Shown: positions 7,880 to 15,670, counted from the stretch's first letter. The stretch: 44,227 nucleotides of DNA from an uncultured Lachnospiraceae bacterium (GCA_910586955.1 CAJUMM010000006.1:1-44227), one strand, 5' to 3'. Numbers and translations: made by a program. Notes: generated by a model not told the origin, from the letters alone.

Positions 7880-9304
7880 ATGAGAAAAGGCGTTGGGAGG
7901 GGAAATATAGGGCGGAACCGGGGCAGTGTCACGGTCTTTGTCAGTCTGATGCTGGCCGTACTGCTGTTTTTCTTCCAGGCAGGCCTCCAATCGGCCCGGT
8001 CAGCGTTTCTTAGAAGCCAGGCGGAGGAAGCCCTGGAGCTGGCGGAGTATTCGGTTCTCTCGGAATACCACAGAGAGCTTTGGGAGCGCTACGGCATGTT
8101 TTACCTGGATTTGGGCTATGGCGGGCAGGGAGAGAATACCGGATATCTCCGCCAGAGGATTAGGCAGTTTTTAAATGAAAATCTGCCTGGGGGAACTGCC
8201 GGCAGGGTTGAAGCGGGAAATATCGGGAGGGCTACGGACGGCCGGGGAATGGCCTGGTATGAGCAGGCGGTTTCCTGTATGAAGGGACAGCTGGGGATCC
8301 TGCATTTGGAAGAAGCTCCGGATTATGACAGGCTTGGGAAACAGGCGGCAGAGCTTCAGGAGGCTTATGAGGGGGCCAGCATCCGGGAACAGGAAAACCT
8401 GGAGGAGCTGGGACGCCGCCGGGCGGAGGAGGAAGGGGAGAGTACACCCAATCCCGTCTCTGATCTGGAAGCCTTAAAGCGGGGAAGCATTTTGAATCTG
8501 GTTTTGAAAGATCCGGGAGCTGTCTCGGGAAAGAAGGCGGATCTGGGGGGAGTGCCCTCGGTGCGAAGCTGCATCCCGGGGGCAGGTCCCAGAGGAAAAT
8601 ATGGGGGAACAGCGGGAAACGATGTATTTTTCCACGCCTATCTGCTGTCGGTCTGCTCCAACGGGGCCCAGCTTCTGGCCGGGGACATAATGCCCGGTTC
8701 CTGGCTGGATTACCAGGCAGAGTATCTGATTGCCGGGAAAGATACGGATATTGGGAATCTGGAGGCTGTCTGCGGCCGCCTGCTGGCTCTTAGGGAGGGC
8801 CTTAATTACGGATATCTTCTGTCCGACGGAGGGAAGCAGGCCGAATGCCAGGCTCTGGCCGCCCTCTTGGTAGGGGCCACCCTGATTCCCGGACTGGTGG
8901 AAGCTGTGGCCCAGGTGCTTCTGCTGGGCTGGGCCTTTGCGGAGAGCGTCCTGGACGTGCGCCTCCTGCTGGGCGGAAAGCGGGTGGCATTTTGGAAGGG
9001 AGCGGATACCTGGAAGCTTTCCCTGACAGATGCCCTGGAACTGGGAAATTCCCTGGAGGCATACGATGAGCGGGAGGACAGCCTGGGGATCCGCTACCGG
9101 GACTATCTTGGTATGCTCCTGGCTCTTATAACCAGGGAAACCAAGGCTATGCGTGGCTTGGATGTGGTGGAGGGAGTGGTCCGGGGGAAGCCTGGAGGAA
9201 TGTATTTCCGCATAGATCAGTGCACGGACGGTTTCTGGGTGGAGGCAGATCTCATCCACGGCAGGGAACTGACGGCCCGCCGCTGGTTTTGCTATGAATG
9301 GTAA
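7880..9304 (+). CDS. DUF5702 protein of Gram-positive Tad loci
   Basis: A 474-aa protein from ATG 7880, preferred over an in-frame TTG at 7865 because GGGGAGAAAGG sits correctly before the ATG. Residues about 15-40 hold the pseudopilin-like start GSVTVFVSLMLAVLLFFFQ, followed by SARSAFLRSQAEEALELAEY, as in DUF5702 proteins that accompany Flp pilins in Clostridia. The rest is a long extracellular region with a second hydrophobic stretch at about 330-355 (ALLVGATLIPGLVEAVAQVL). Likely a minor or tip structural component resembling TadG in position; that role is inferred. Confidence 0.75.
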   Translation: MRKGVGRGNIGRNRGSVTVFVSLMLAVLLFFFQAGLQSARSAFLRSQAEEALELAEYSVLSEYHRELWERYGMFYLDLGYGGQGENTGYLRQRIRQFLNENLPGGTAGRVEAGNIGRATDGRGMAWYEQAVSCMKGQLGILHLEEAPDYDRLGKQAAELQEAYEGASIREQENLEELGRRRAEEEGESTPNPVSDLEALKRGSILNLVLKDPGAVSGKKADLGGVPSVRSCIPGAGPRGKYGGTAGNDVFFHAYLLSVCSNGAQLLAGDIMPGSWLDYQAEYLIAGKDTDIGNLEAVCGRLLALREGLNYGYLLSDGGKQAECQALAALLVGATLIPGLVEAVAQVLLLGWAFAESVLDVRLLLGGKRVAFWKGADTWKLSLTDALELGNSLEAYDEREDSLGIRYRDYLGMLLALITRETKAMRGLDVVEGVVRGKPGGMYFRIDQCTDGFWVEADLIHGRELTARRWFCYEW

Positions 9305-10229
9305 AGAAAAGGGGTGTATCGTGATGTTCTTTCGTACATGTGCGTGTCTGAAAAATCTAAAAGCTCTCCAGGCAGTTCCAGGCGCATCAGACGCCAATAT
9401 TCCAAATTCTCTATATTCCAAGCGGTCCCGCCGTGGCGGAAGAATATCACGATGCACCCCTTTTTGGAAGAGGGCAAGCCTGACGGTGGAAGCGGCGCTG
9501 GTATTTCCTTTGTTTCTCTTTGCCGTGACGGCCCTTTTGTATCTCTTTTTGCTGGTACAGCTAAAGACGGAAGTAGGACGGGCGCTGACGGATGGGGGAA
9601 AAGAACTGGCCGGGAGGGAGGAGATTTTAAACTTGGAGGATGGAAGCGCGGCCTCCGGCATTTCCATGGCTTATGCAAAACACTGCCTGGATACCTATTT
9701 GAAAGAACGCTCAGCAGGACGTATTGTCAAGGGCGGTTTCCGGAAAATCTCCCTGACGGGATGCCGATTGGAAGCGGAGGATTCCCTTTTGGTCCTGCAG
9801 GCGGACTATGAAGTGGTGCTGCCCCCTGGGCTGTCCTGGTTTCGTCCCCTTCGTATCAGCCAGAGCCGCACCCTGCGCTGCTGGGTGGGCTTTGAGGGAC
9901 GGCTGGGCATGGGAACCGGGGAAGAGGAGGATGTGGTCTATGTGACGGATTACGGCAGGGTATATCACCGCAGCCTGGAATGCCGGCATTTGAAACTTTC
10001 CATACGCCGGGTGGGCTTGGAGGAGGCGGACAGCCTGCGAAACGGAAGCGGCGGAAAATATAAGCCCTGTGAGAGATGCTATAAGCAGGGGAGCGGGTTT
10101 GTATATATAACGGAAGAGGGAGACCGGTATCATGAGCGCTTGAATTGTTCGGGGCTGTCCCGGAAAATTCATACCATGCTGCTCTCCCAGGCAGGGGGAC
10201 GGCCCCCCTGCTCCGTGTGCGGAGGATAG
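9294..10229 (+). CDS. TadE-like pseudopilin with tandem cysteine motifs, leader carrying an inserted palindromic element
   Basis: A 311-aa reading frame. Residues 6-57 are encoded by the palindromic element at 9307-9464. The TadE-like part begins at KRASLTVEAALVFPLFLF, with a prepilin-type site (A then SLTVE, Glu at +5), one membrane helix and an extracellular domain. The C-terminus holds two copies of a Cys/His motif: YVTDYGRVYH...C...CERC and YITEEGDRYH...C...CSVC, a likely metal-binding pair. The ATG at 9294 overlaps the previous gene by 11 nt and has no clear ribosome site; ATG 9324 inside the element has AAAAGGGG 9-10 nt upstream and may be the true start. Either way the extra residues lie in the cytoplasmic leader. 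Confidence 0.75.
   Translation: MNGKEKGCIVMFFRTCACLKNLKALQAVPGASDANIPNSLYSKRSRRGGRISRCTPFWKRASLTVEAALVFPLFLFAVTALLYLFLLVQLKTEVGRALTDGGKELAGREEILNLEDGSAASGISMAYAKHCLDTYLKERSAGRIVKGGFRKISLTGCRLEAEDSLLVLQADYEVVLPPGLSWFRPLRISQSRTLRCWVGFEGRLGMGTGEEEDVVYVTDYGRVYHRSLECRHLKLSIRRVGLEEADSLRNGSGGKYKPCERCYKQGSGFVYITEEGDRYHERLNCSGLSRKIHTMLLSQAGGRPPCSVCGG
9307..9464. repeat. 158-bp palindrome-ended element inserted in frame
   Basis: Arms 9307-9334 and 9437-9464 are 28-bp inverted repeats identical at 25 positions; the three differences all make G-U pairs in the plus-strand transcript, so the RNA can form a continuous 28-bp stem. The 102-nt interior has smaller repeats: CCGCC-GT-GGCGG (9428-9439), GGCG/CGCC (9381-9395) and two TATTCCAA copies. 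The other TadE gene (10661) has only a 7-residue basic leader before the equivalent site, which suggests this segment is an insertion. No transposase is present, so a non-autonomous palindromic element is the best description. No second copy was seen in this window. Confidence 0.7.
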
Positions 10230-10238
10230 GAATCGGAA

Positions 10239-10664
10239 ATGGAAGAATGGATAGTGAAAGGATGTGTACTGGTTCTTCTGCTGTGGAATGCAGATTTGGA
10301 CATCCGCAGGCAGGAAGTCAGTCTGAAAAGTTTCTGGATATTCGGGATAACCGGAGTGGGAGTGAATGTCTGGCTTTCTTACCAGGCCTGGTGGGAAGCT
10401 TTGGGAGGCGTGGGAGTGGGGGTGCTTCTGGTAGCAGCCGCATTTCTCACCGGGGAGGCCATAGGGTGCGGGGACGGGCTTTTGGTCTGTATCACCGGGC
10501 TTTACCTGGGCCTTTGGGAGAATATAAGCCTGCTTCTGGCCGGAACGGCGGCCTGCGCCCTGGTTATGGCGGCAGGAGTGATACTGGGGCGGATCCGGAT
10601 GAAGGATCGGTTTCCCCTGGTGCCCTTTCTTCTGCTGGCCTATGTAGGGAGGCTGTTGGGATGA
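10239..10664 (+). CDS. tadV: TadV/CpaA prepilin peptidase (A24 family)
   Basis: A 141-aa polytopic aspartyl protease that cleaves the leader from Flp and TadE-like prepilins at the cytoplasmic membrane face. Both catalytic aspartates are visible: the N-terminal NADLDIRR (about residue 20) and the GxGD motif in EAIGCGDGL (about residue 77). Four to five hydrophobic segments follow the family layout, and the N-methylase domain of larger PilD proteins is absent, as usual for TadV. It starts 9 nt after the upstream gene and overlaps the next by 4 nt. Confidence 0.9.
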   Translation: MEEWIVKGCVLVLLLWNADLDIRRQEVSLKSFWIFGITGVGVNVWLSYQAWWEALGGVGVGVLLVAAAFLTGEAIGCGDGLLVCITGLYLGLWENISLLLAGTAACALVMAAGVILGRIRMKDRFPLVPFLLLAYVGRLLG

Positions 10665-11080
10665 AAGAGAGGATGAAGAGGGGCAGCTTTGCGGTGGAAG
10701 CGTCCTTTGTACTGCCCTTTCTGGTATTGATTGTGTTTGTGTGTATCTGTCTTGCCCTGTATCTCCATGACCGGAGCGTTCTCGCTTCCTGTGCGGCGGA
10801 AATGGCGGGAAAAGGAGCTTCGGCCAAATACCGGGGGGAGAAAGAGCTGGAGGGGGAGCTTGCCGGGCAGGCTTTGGCCCTGGCTTCCGGCAGGCTCCTT
10901 GTGTGCAAGAGACTGGAAGTGTCCGTGAAAGTGACAGGAAAGTCGGTGACGGTTTGTTATACAGGGGAGACGCCGCTGCTGTCGGGCCTTTCTTTCCGGG
11001 AGGAAGAGACGGCCATGCGGCTGAATCCGGTCCGTTTTATGAGAACATGCAGGAATTGGAAAGAACTTTTGGATAAATAG
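10661..11080 (+). CDS. tadE: TadE-like pseudopilin
   Basis: A 139-aa protein with leader MKERMKRG, a predicted cleavage G-S and mature start SFAVEASFVLPFLVLIVF (Glu at +5), then one helix and an extracellular domain of about 100 residues. TadE/TadF pseudopilins are minor pilus components processed like Flp. Its ATG overlaps the tadV stop (ATGA). It is a useful comparison for the upstream TadE-like gene: here the leader is only 8 residues long, without any insertion. Confidence 0.85.
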   Translation: MKERMKRGSFAVEASFVLPFLVLIVFVCICLALYLHDRSVLASCAAEMAGKGASAKYRGEKELEGELAGQALALASGRLLVCKRLEVSVKVTGKSVTVCYTGETPLLSGLSFREEETAMRLNPVRFMRTCRNWKELLDK

Positions 11081-11095
11081 CAGGGAAGGTAAGAG

Positions 11096-12124
11096 ATGAA
11101 AGTATCATATCGCAGGGAGATGGATCACAATTATCTGGTGATCCGGCAGGAGGAATTTCAGGATGGGTATCAGGTGGGAATGGTGGTGAAAAATAAAATT
11201 CCGGGCTTTTTGGAGTGCAGGTTGAGCTTTATAGACCGCTGCGGGGATTTCTATTATGAGATTACTTCCAGGCAGAGCCTGCGGCTCCTTTTAGAGCGGA
11301 AACGGCTCTCCGGCCCAGGGCTGTGCAGTTTTTTAGAAGAGCTTTTGCGTGCTGTGCAAAGCTGCGGGGAGTACCTTTTAGACAGCGGGGGCATTCTTCT
11401 GGATCCGGACTATATTTATCTGGATCCGGATGGGGAGAAGGCGTATTTCTGCTGCTTTCCTTTCGGGGAGACGGATACGGGGAAGGCTTTATTGGAGCTG
11501 GCGGAGTATTTCCTGGAACGTCTGGACCGGCAGGACCAGGATGCGGTAACCCTGGGATATGAGTTTTACCGCATGGCAGGACAGGAGCATTTTTCCCTGG
11601 AAGAGCTTCTGGTGAAGTGGAAGGAGGAGCGGGAAGGGGGAGGCTGCCGGGAAGAGATACCGGAGACGCCTGTGCCCGGAGGAGAGATTCCGCTTCCGGC
11701 CGGGCCTGCCTCCAGGGAAGAGGGAGCCTCCACGGTATTTTTAAAACAGGCTCCCCAAAGGGGACTGGTCCTGCGGAGTGAAAATCCGGCCTATGGAGAT
11801 ATGCAGATAACAGGGGAGAGCTTCCTGGTGGGAAAGAAGAAGGATGCGGTGGACGGCTGGCTGAAAGCCCGGGGAATTTCCAGGATCCACGGGAAAATTT
11901 CCCTGGAGGAGGGAGAGTATTATCTGACGGATCTCAATTCTACCAACGGAACCTTTCTCAACGGGGGACGTCTGGAGGTAAACGAGAAGGCCCGGATCCG
12001 CCAGGGAGACCAGGTGGGTTTTGCAGATGTAAAATATGTGGTAGATCTTTCGGGGGAACTCCATTATAATAAAAGCGATACGGAACAAGTATGGAAAAAA
12101 GGAGCAAAGAAAGATGATATTTGA
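11096..12124 (+). CDS. FHA-domain protein with N-terminal DUF6382 region
   Basis: A 342-aa cytoplasmic protein. Residues about 1-175 resemble the DUF6382 domain that precedes FHA domains in Lachnospiraceae Tad loci. A proline/glutamate-rich linker follows (about 178-225), then an FHA phosphothreonine-binding domain (about 240-325) with the signature residues SRIHGKISLEEG and LTDLNSTNGTFLN. It is the last Tad-locus gene, 15 nt after tadE, and overlaps tatD by 11 nt. It may link pilus function to Ser/Thr phosphorylation; no kinase or phosphatase gene lies nearby. Confidence 0.82.
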   Translation: MKVSYRREMDHNYLVIRQEEFQDGYQVGMVVKNKIPGFLECRLSFIDRCGDFYYEITSRQSLRLLLERKRLSGPGLCSFLEELLRAVQSCGEYLLDSGGILLDPDYIYLDPDGEKAYFCCFPFGETDTGKALLELAEYFLERLDRQDQDAVTLGYEFYRMAGQEHFSLEELLVKWKEEREGGGCREEIPETPVPGGEIPLPAGPASREEGASTVFLKQAPQRGLVLRSENPAYGDMQITGESFLVGKKKDAVDGWLKARGISRIHGKISLEEGEYYLTDLNSTNGTFLNGGRLEVNEKARIRQGDQVGFADVKYVVDLSGELHYNKSDTEQVWKKGAKKDDI

Positions 12125-12884
12125 GAGCCACGCCCACTACGATGACGGGGCTTTTGACGGGGATCGGGCCGAAATTCTCCGGGAGTGCCGGAAACAGGGG
12201 ATCTCTGCCATTGTCAATGTAAGTGCAAGCCTTTCCTCGGTGAAGACAACCCTGGCCCTGGCGGAGGCCTATGACTTTATCTATGGGGCGGTAGGCATCC
12301 ATCCCGATGAAGTGGGGGAACTGAACGAGGAGAATTTTTCCTGGTTAAAAGAAAAGTGCCGCCATCCCAAAGCAGTGGCGGTTGGAGAGATAGGCCTGGA
12401 TTACTACTGGGACAAGGAAGGCCGCGAGACGCAGAAATACTGGTTTCGCAGGCAGATGGAACTGGCCTGGGAGCTGGGGCTTCCGGTGATTATTCACAGC
12501 CGGGAGGCGGCTGCGGATACCCTGGAGGAAGTGAAGAAGGCCCATAAGCCTGGACAAAAGGCGGTGGTCCACTGTTTTTCCTACGGGCCGGATCTTGCAA
12601 GGGAATATCTGGATCTGGGTTATTATATTGGAGTGGGAGGGGTAGTCACCTTTAAGAATGCCAAGAAGCTGAAAGAGGTAGTGAAACTGGTTCCGATCCA
12701 GCGGATTCTGCTGGAGACGGACTGTCCCTATCTGGCGCCGGAACCTTTCCGGGGCAAGCGCAATTCTTCCCTGAATCTTTCCCGGATAGCGGAGGCCATT
12801 GGGCAGCTTAAGGGGATGGACGCGGAAGCGGTGATGGCCATAACTGAGGAAAATGCCAGGAAATTTTATCACTTGAATCAGTAA
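12114..12884 (+). CDS. tatD: TatD-family metal-dependent DNase/hydrolase
   Basis: A 256-aa TIM-barrel hydrolase of the amidohydrolase superfamily. Metal ligands are visible: SHAHYDD (residues 5-11), GEIGLDYYW (about 93-101), the histidines of VIIHSREA (about 128) and VVHCFSYG (about 153), and ETDCPYLAP (about 202). Members are 3'-5' nucleases involved in DNA quality control. The ATG overlaps the FHA gene. The tatD-rsmA neighbourhood is conserved in Firmicutes, but the RNase M5 gene (rnmV) usually between them is absent here. Confidence 0.93.
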   Translation: MIFESHAHYDDGAFDGDRAEILRECRKQGISAIVNVSASLSSVKTTLALAEAYDFIYGAVGIHPDEVGELNEENFSWLKEKCRHPKAVAVGEIGLDYYWDKEGRETQKYWFRRQMELAWELGLPVIIHSREAAADTLEEVKKAHKPGQKAVVHCFSYGPDLAREYLDLGYYIGVGGVVTFKNAKKLKEVVKLVPIQRILLETDCPYLAPEPFRGKRNSSLNLSRIAEAIGQLKGMDAEAVMAITEENARKFYHLNQ

Positions 12885-12899
12885 GGAGAGTTTCTTCAT

Positions 12900-13799
12900 A
12901 TGAATATACCGGAGCCAACTCTGGGAAATCCCCAGGGTACCATTGCGGTTATAAATAAGTACAAGTTTGTCTTCCAGAAGAAATTCGGGCAGAATTTTTT
13001 GATCGATCCCCGTGTGCTGGATAAGATTATCCGCTCTGCCGGGATCACCAAGGAGGACTATGTCATTGAGATTGGCCCGGGAATCGGGACCATGACCCAG
13101 TATCTGGCAGCTGCGGCCAGGGAGGTCACGGCGATTGAAATTGATAAAACCCTGATCCCGATTTTGGAGGATACCCTGGCTGGGTATGAGAATGTGACGG
13201 TTCTCAATGAAGACGCTCTAAAGGTAGATCTGTGCCGCCTGGCGGAGGAGAAAAACGGAGGGCGGCCGGTGAAGGTGGTGGCGAATCTTCCATATTATAT
13301 TACCACCCCGATTATTATGGGACTGTTTGAGAACCGGGTGCCCCTTGAGAGTGTTACGGTGATGGTTCAGAAGGAAGTGGCGGATCGCATGAAGACCGGG
13401 CCGGGCTCTAAGGACTACGGAGCTCTTTCCCTGGCCGTACAGTACTATGCCCGCCCGGAGCTTATAGCCAATGTGCCCCCAAACTGTTTTCTGCCCAGGC
13501 CCAGGGTGGGGTCTGCCGTGATCCGGCTGGAGTGCCACAAGAAGCCCCCGGTACAGGCGGATGATGAGAAGCTAATGTTCCGCATGATCCGGGCTTCCTT
13601 TAACCAGAGAAGGAAGACCCTGGTAAACGGGCTTTGCAATGCAGGAGGCTTTGGGTTTTCCAAAGAGGAAGCAGCTGCCGTACTGGAGGAGATGGGGCTT
13701 CCTCCTGGAATCCGGGGGGAGGCCCTGAATCTGGAACAGTTTGCAGATTTGAGCAACCGTCTGGGAAAAAGAGGAGATTTTGGGAAAGAAGGGACATGA
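12900..13799 (+). CDS. rsmA: 16S rRNA (A1518/A1519) dimethyltransferase
   Basis: RsmA/KsgA transfers four methyl groups from S-adenosylmethionine to two adjacent adenines in helix 45 of 16S rRNA and checks small-subunit maturation. The 299-aa product shows KKFGQNFLIDPRVL, the SAM motif EIGPGIGTMTQYL (about residue 57), the acidic EIDKTLIP and the catalytic NLPYYITTPII. The C-terminal helical domain is complete. A GGAGAG ribosome site precedes the ATG by 9 nt. It is co-transcribed with tatD, with a 15-nt gap. Confidence 0.97.
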   Translation: MNIPEPTLGNPQGTIAVINKYKFVFQKKFGQNFLIDPRVLDKIIRSAGITKEDYVIEIGPGIGTMTQYLAAAAREVTAIEIDKTLIPILEDTLAGYENVTVLNEDALKVDLCRLAEEKNGGRPVKVVANLPYYITTPIIMGLFENRVPLESVTVMVQKEVADRMKTGPGSKDYGALSLAVQYYARPELIANVPPNCFLPRPRVGSAVIRLECHKKPPVQADDEKLMFRMIRASFNQRRKTLVNGLCNAGGFGFSKEEAAAVLEEMGLPPGIRGEALNLEQFADLSNRLGKRGDFGKEGT

Positions 13800-13863
13800 G
13801 ATAGACAAGTCAGGCATAGAATATTCCAGATAGCAGTACAGATACTGGAAAAGGAGGGATTCT

Positions 13864-14820
13864 TTGTCTGCTTATAAACGTTTCGTATCCTATATTTATG
13901 GGTATGAGCAGGGGGAAAAGAGAGAGAGCGCCGGCTTTGTAAAGGTGAATGCCAAAGGTAACGAGTGCAAATTCTGGGTTCATGTAAATGAGGACCGGAT
14001 TGGCGGGGAAGAACCCTGCCAGGTTTATGTTTTTATACGGAGGAAGGAGCGCCTTCAGGGACAGTACCTGGGAGAGCTGGAAAGACGGAACGGGGCCTGG
14101 GAGTGGAGCGGTGTTACGGAGACGGACAGCCTTATGGGAGGCAGCTTCGGGCTGGAGGAGAGCGGCGGGTTGTATCTGGAAGGAGAGAACCGGGTGTTTG
14201 CGGCGGCATGGGATGATCTGCCGGTTCCCGTAGACCGGTTTGATCCGGAAGAGAGGTTTGCCAGGCAGGCTGTGGAGAAGCCTGCAGGAGAGAGTGAAGT
14301 CCGTGCGGCAGAGCTGGCCCTGGAGGAAGAACAGGAAAAGACAGAAGAGGCGCCGGTAGAGAGAACCGGGCAGGAGGAAGCAGACCTGCAGCAGGAAACT
14401 GTACCGGAGGAGGAAGCGGTTTCCGGGGAAACCCTGAAAGCGACGGCTCCGGCGGATCCCAGGAGGGAACACTGGGCTTATCTCACAAGACGGTTTCCTG
14501 TGACCCGTTACGTGGAGGGGAACGGGGCGGAAGTCTGCAGCATCCGTTTGAATAACCGGGATTTGTCCCGGATTCCCAGGGACAAGTGGGGCCTGGGAAA
14601 TAACAGCTTTCTGCTTCACGGATATTATCAGTACCGGCACCTTCTGCTCCTGCGGCGCCAGACGGATCAGGAGGTCAGCTACTATATCGGGGTTCCCGGT
14701 ATTTACAATGAGCGGGAACAGGAACTTGCTTCCACTTTTGGTTTTGAAGAATTTAAAGTGATGAAAGGGCCCAATACCAGACAGGAAGGCTTTGGTTACT
14801 GGTGCCGGACCCTGAAGTAG
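13864..14820 (+). CDS. DUF6128-type protein of Lachnospiraceae
   Basis: A 318-aa protein starting at TTG 13864 with AAGGAGGG 5-6 nt upstream. The N-terminal half (SAYKRFVSYIYGYEQGEKRE, then GFVKVNAKG) and the C-terminal half (about 210-318, WAYLTRRFPVTRY, FGFEEFKVMKGP) are conserved-looking blocks separated by a glutamate-rich spacer of about 70 residues. I recognise the layout as DUF6128, a Lachnospiraceae family of unknown function; no catalytic motif or membrane span is visible. It lies 18 nt before tRNA deaminase tadA. Confidence 0.65.
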   Translation: MSAYKRFVSYIYGYEQGEKRESAGFVKVNAKGNECKFWVHVNEDRIGGEEPCQVYVFIRRKERLQGQYLGELERRNGAWEWSGVTETDSLMGGSFGLEESGGLYLEGENRVFAAAWDDLPVPVDRFDPEERFARQAVEKPAGESEVRAAELALEEEQEKTEEAPVERTGQEEADLQQETVPEEEAVSGETLKATAPADPRREHWAYLTRRFPVTRYVEGNGAEVCSIRLNNRDLSRIPRDKWGLGNNSFLLHGYYQYRHLLLLRRQTDQEVSYYIGVPGIYNEREQELASTFGFEEFKVMKGPNTRQEGFGYWCRTLK

Positions 14821-14838
14821 CCCGGAGGAAAGGAAACT

Positions 14839-15297
14839 ATGACAGCGGACGAAAGATATATGAGAGAGGCCCTGCGCCAGGCAAGGAAGGCTTACGCCTT
14901 GGAGGAAGTCCCTATCGGCTGCGTGATTGTCCGGGAGGATCGGATCATTGCCCGGGGATATAACCGGCGGAATACGGATAAAAATACCTTGTCCCATGCG
15001 GAGCTTATTGCCATCCGCAAGGCCAGCAAAAAGACGGGGGACTGGAGGCTGGAGGACTGTACCATGTATATTACCCTGGAACCCTGCCAGATGTGTGCAG
15101 GCGCTATCGTACAGGCCCGCATGGGGAGGGTGGTTATCGGGGCCATGAATCCCAAGGCAGGCTGCGGGGGCTCTGTGCTGAATCTCTTGGAAATGCCGGA
15201 ATTTAATCACCAGGTTTCGGTGGAGCGGGGGGTCCTCGGAGAGGAGTGCAGCAGGATTTTGAAGGAGTTTTTCCGAAATCTCCGGGAGAAGCGTTGA
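14839..15297 (+). CDS. tadA: tRNA adenosine(34) deaminase
   Basis: A 152-aa zinc enzyme that converts A34 to inosine in tRNA-Arg(ACG), allowing wobble reading of CGN codons. The deaminase motif is complete: HAE (SHAELIAI, about residue 54) provides the zinc ligand and proton shuttle, and PCQMC (about 84-88) gives the two cysteine ligands. Length and start fit bacterial TadA. Its stop codon lies inside the -35 box of the downstream SRP RNA promoter. Confidence 0.95.
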   Translation: MTADERYMREALRQARKAYALEEVPIGCVIVREDRIIARGYNRRNTDKNTLSHAELIAIRKASKKTGDWRLEDCTMYITLEPCQMCAGAIVQARMGRVVIGAMNPKAGCGGSVLNLLEMPEFNHQVSVERGVLGEECSRILKEFFRNLREKR

Positions 15298-15322
15298 CAA
15301 ACGGCGCCGGAGAGGCTATACT
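15294..15322 (+). promoter_or_regulatory. Strong promoter of the SRP RNA gene
   Basis: TTGACA (15294-15299), exactly 17 bp, TATACT (15317-15322). The -35 is perfect and overlaps the tadA stop codon. Transcription should start near 15329. Confidence 0.85.
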
Positions 15323-15328
15323 AGAAGC

Positions 15329-15625
15329 CGATCCAAAAGTCTAAGATTTCCGCGCAGCCGGGGAGTCAGCGGTGCCCTGTACCTGCAATCCGCTATAGCA
15401 GGGGTGATATCTTACCTCGGACTTTCTGGATGGTATGCAGCCCTTTGCAAGTAGCAGAGACGCCTGGGTCTTGCGCAACAGAAATCTATGAACCGAGTCA
15501 GGTCAGGAATGAAGCAGCTCTAAGTAGAACCTTTTGTGTGCCGCAAGGCTGCCTGGGCCGAGCCAACTGCAGAGGTAACGGTACCATTCATGGTTCAAAG
15601 TAAGATGCGCGGATTTAAAATAACC
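15329..15625 (+). ncRNA. ffs: Signal recognition particle RNA, large bacterial type
   Basis: The scaffold RNA of SRP binds Ffh and targets membrane and secreted proteins. The conserved helix 8 core (GTCAGGTC...GAAGCAGC, 15497-15518) carries the GGAA tetraloop at 15506-15509. The Alu-domain landmarks of the Firmicutes large form are present: GGTGCCCTGTACCTGCAATCC near 15373, GTCTTGCGCAAC near 15468 and TGCCTGGGCCGAG near 15551. The ends pair through TCCGCGC (15348-15354) and GCGCGGA (about 15607-15613). Boundaries are approximate, set by the promoter and the terminator. A reading frame crossing this RNA is not a gene. Confidence 0.93.
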
Positions 15626-15637
15626 ATGTCTGAAGAA

Positions 15638-15670
15638 GGAGTTATTGCAGGAGCAGTAATTCCTTTTATT
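15638..15670 (+). terminator. SRP RNA terminator
   Basis: GGAGTTATTGC / GCAGTAATTCC form an 11-bp stem (two G-U pairs) with an AGGA loop and a TTTTATT tail, immediately before the radical SAM gene. Confidence 0.75.

Noticed and set aside
9292..9460. A minus-strand peptide with RHGGTAWN, like the RHGxTxWN signature of histidine phosphatases
   Set aside because: It lies entirely in the palindromic element, runs antisense to the tad gene and lacks the rest of the phosphatase fold. Chance similarity is the simplest explanation.
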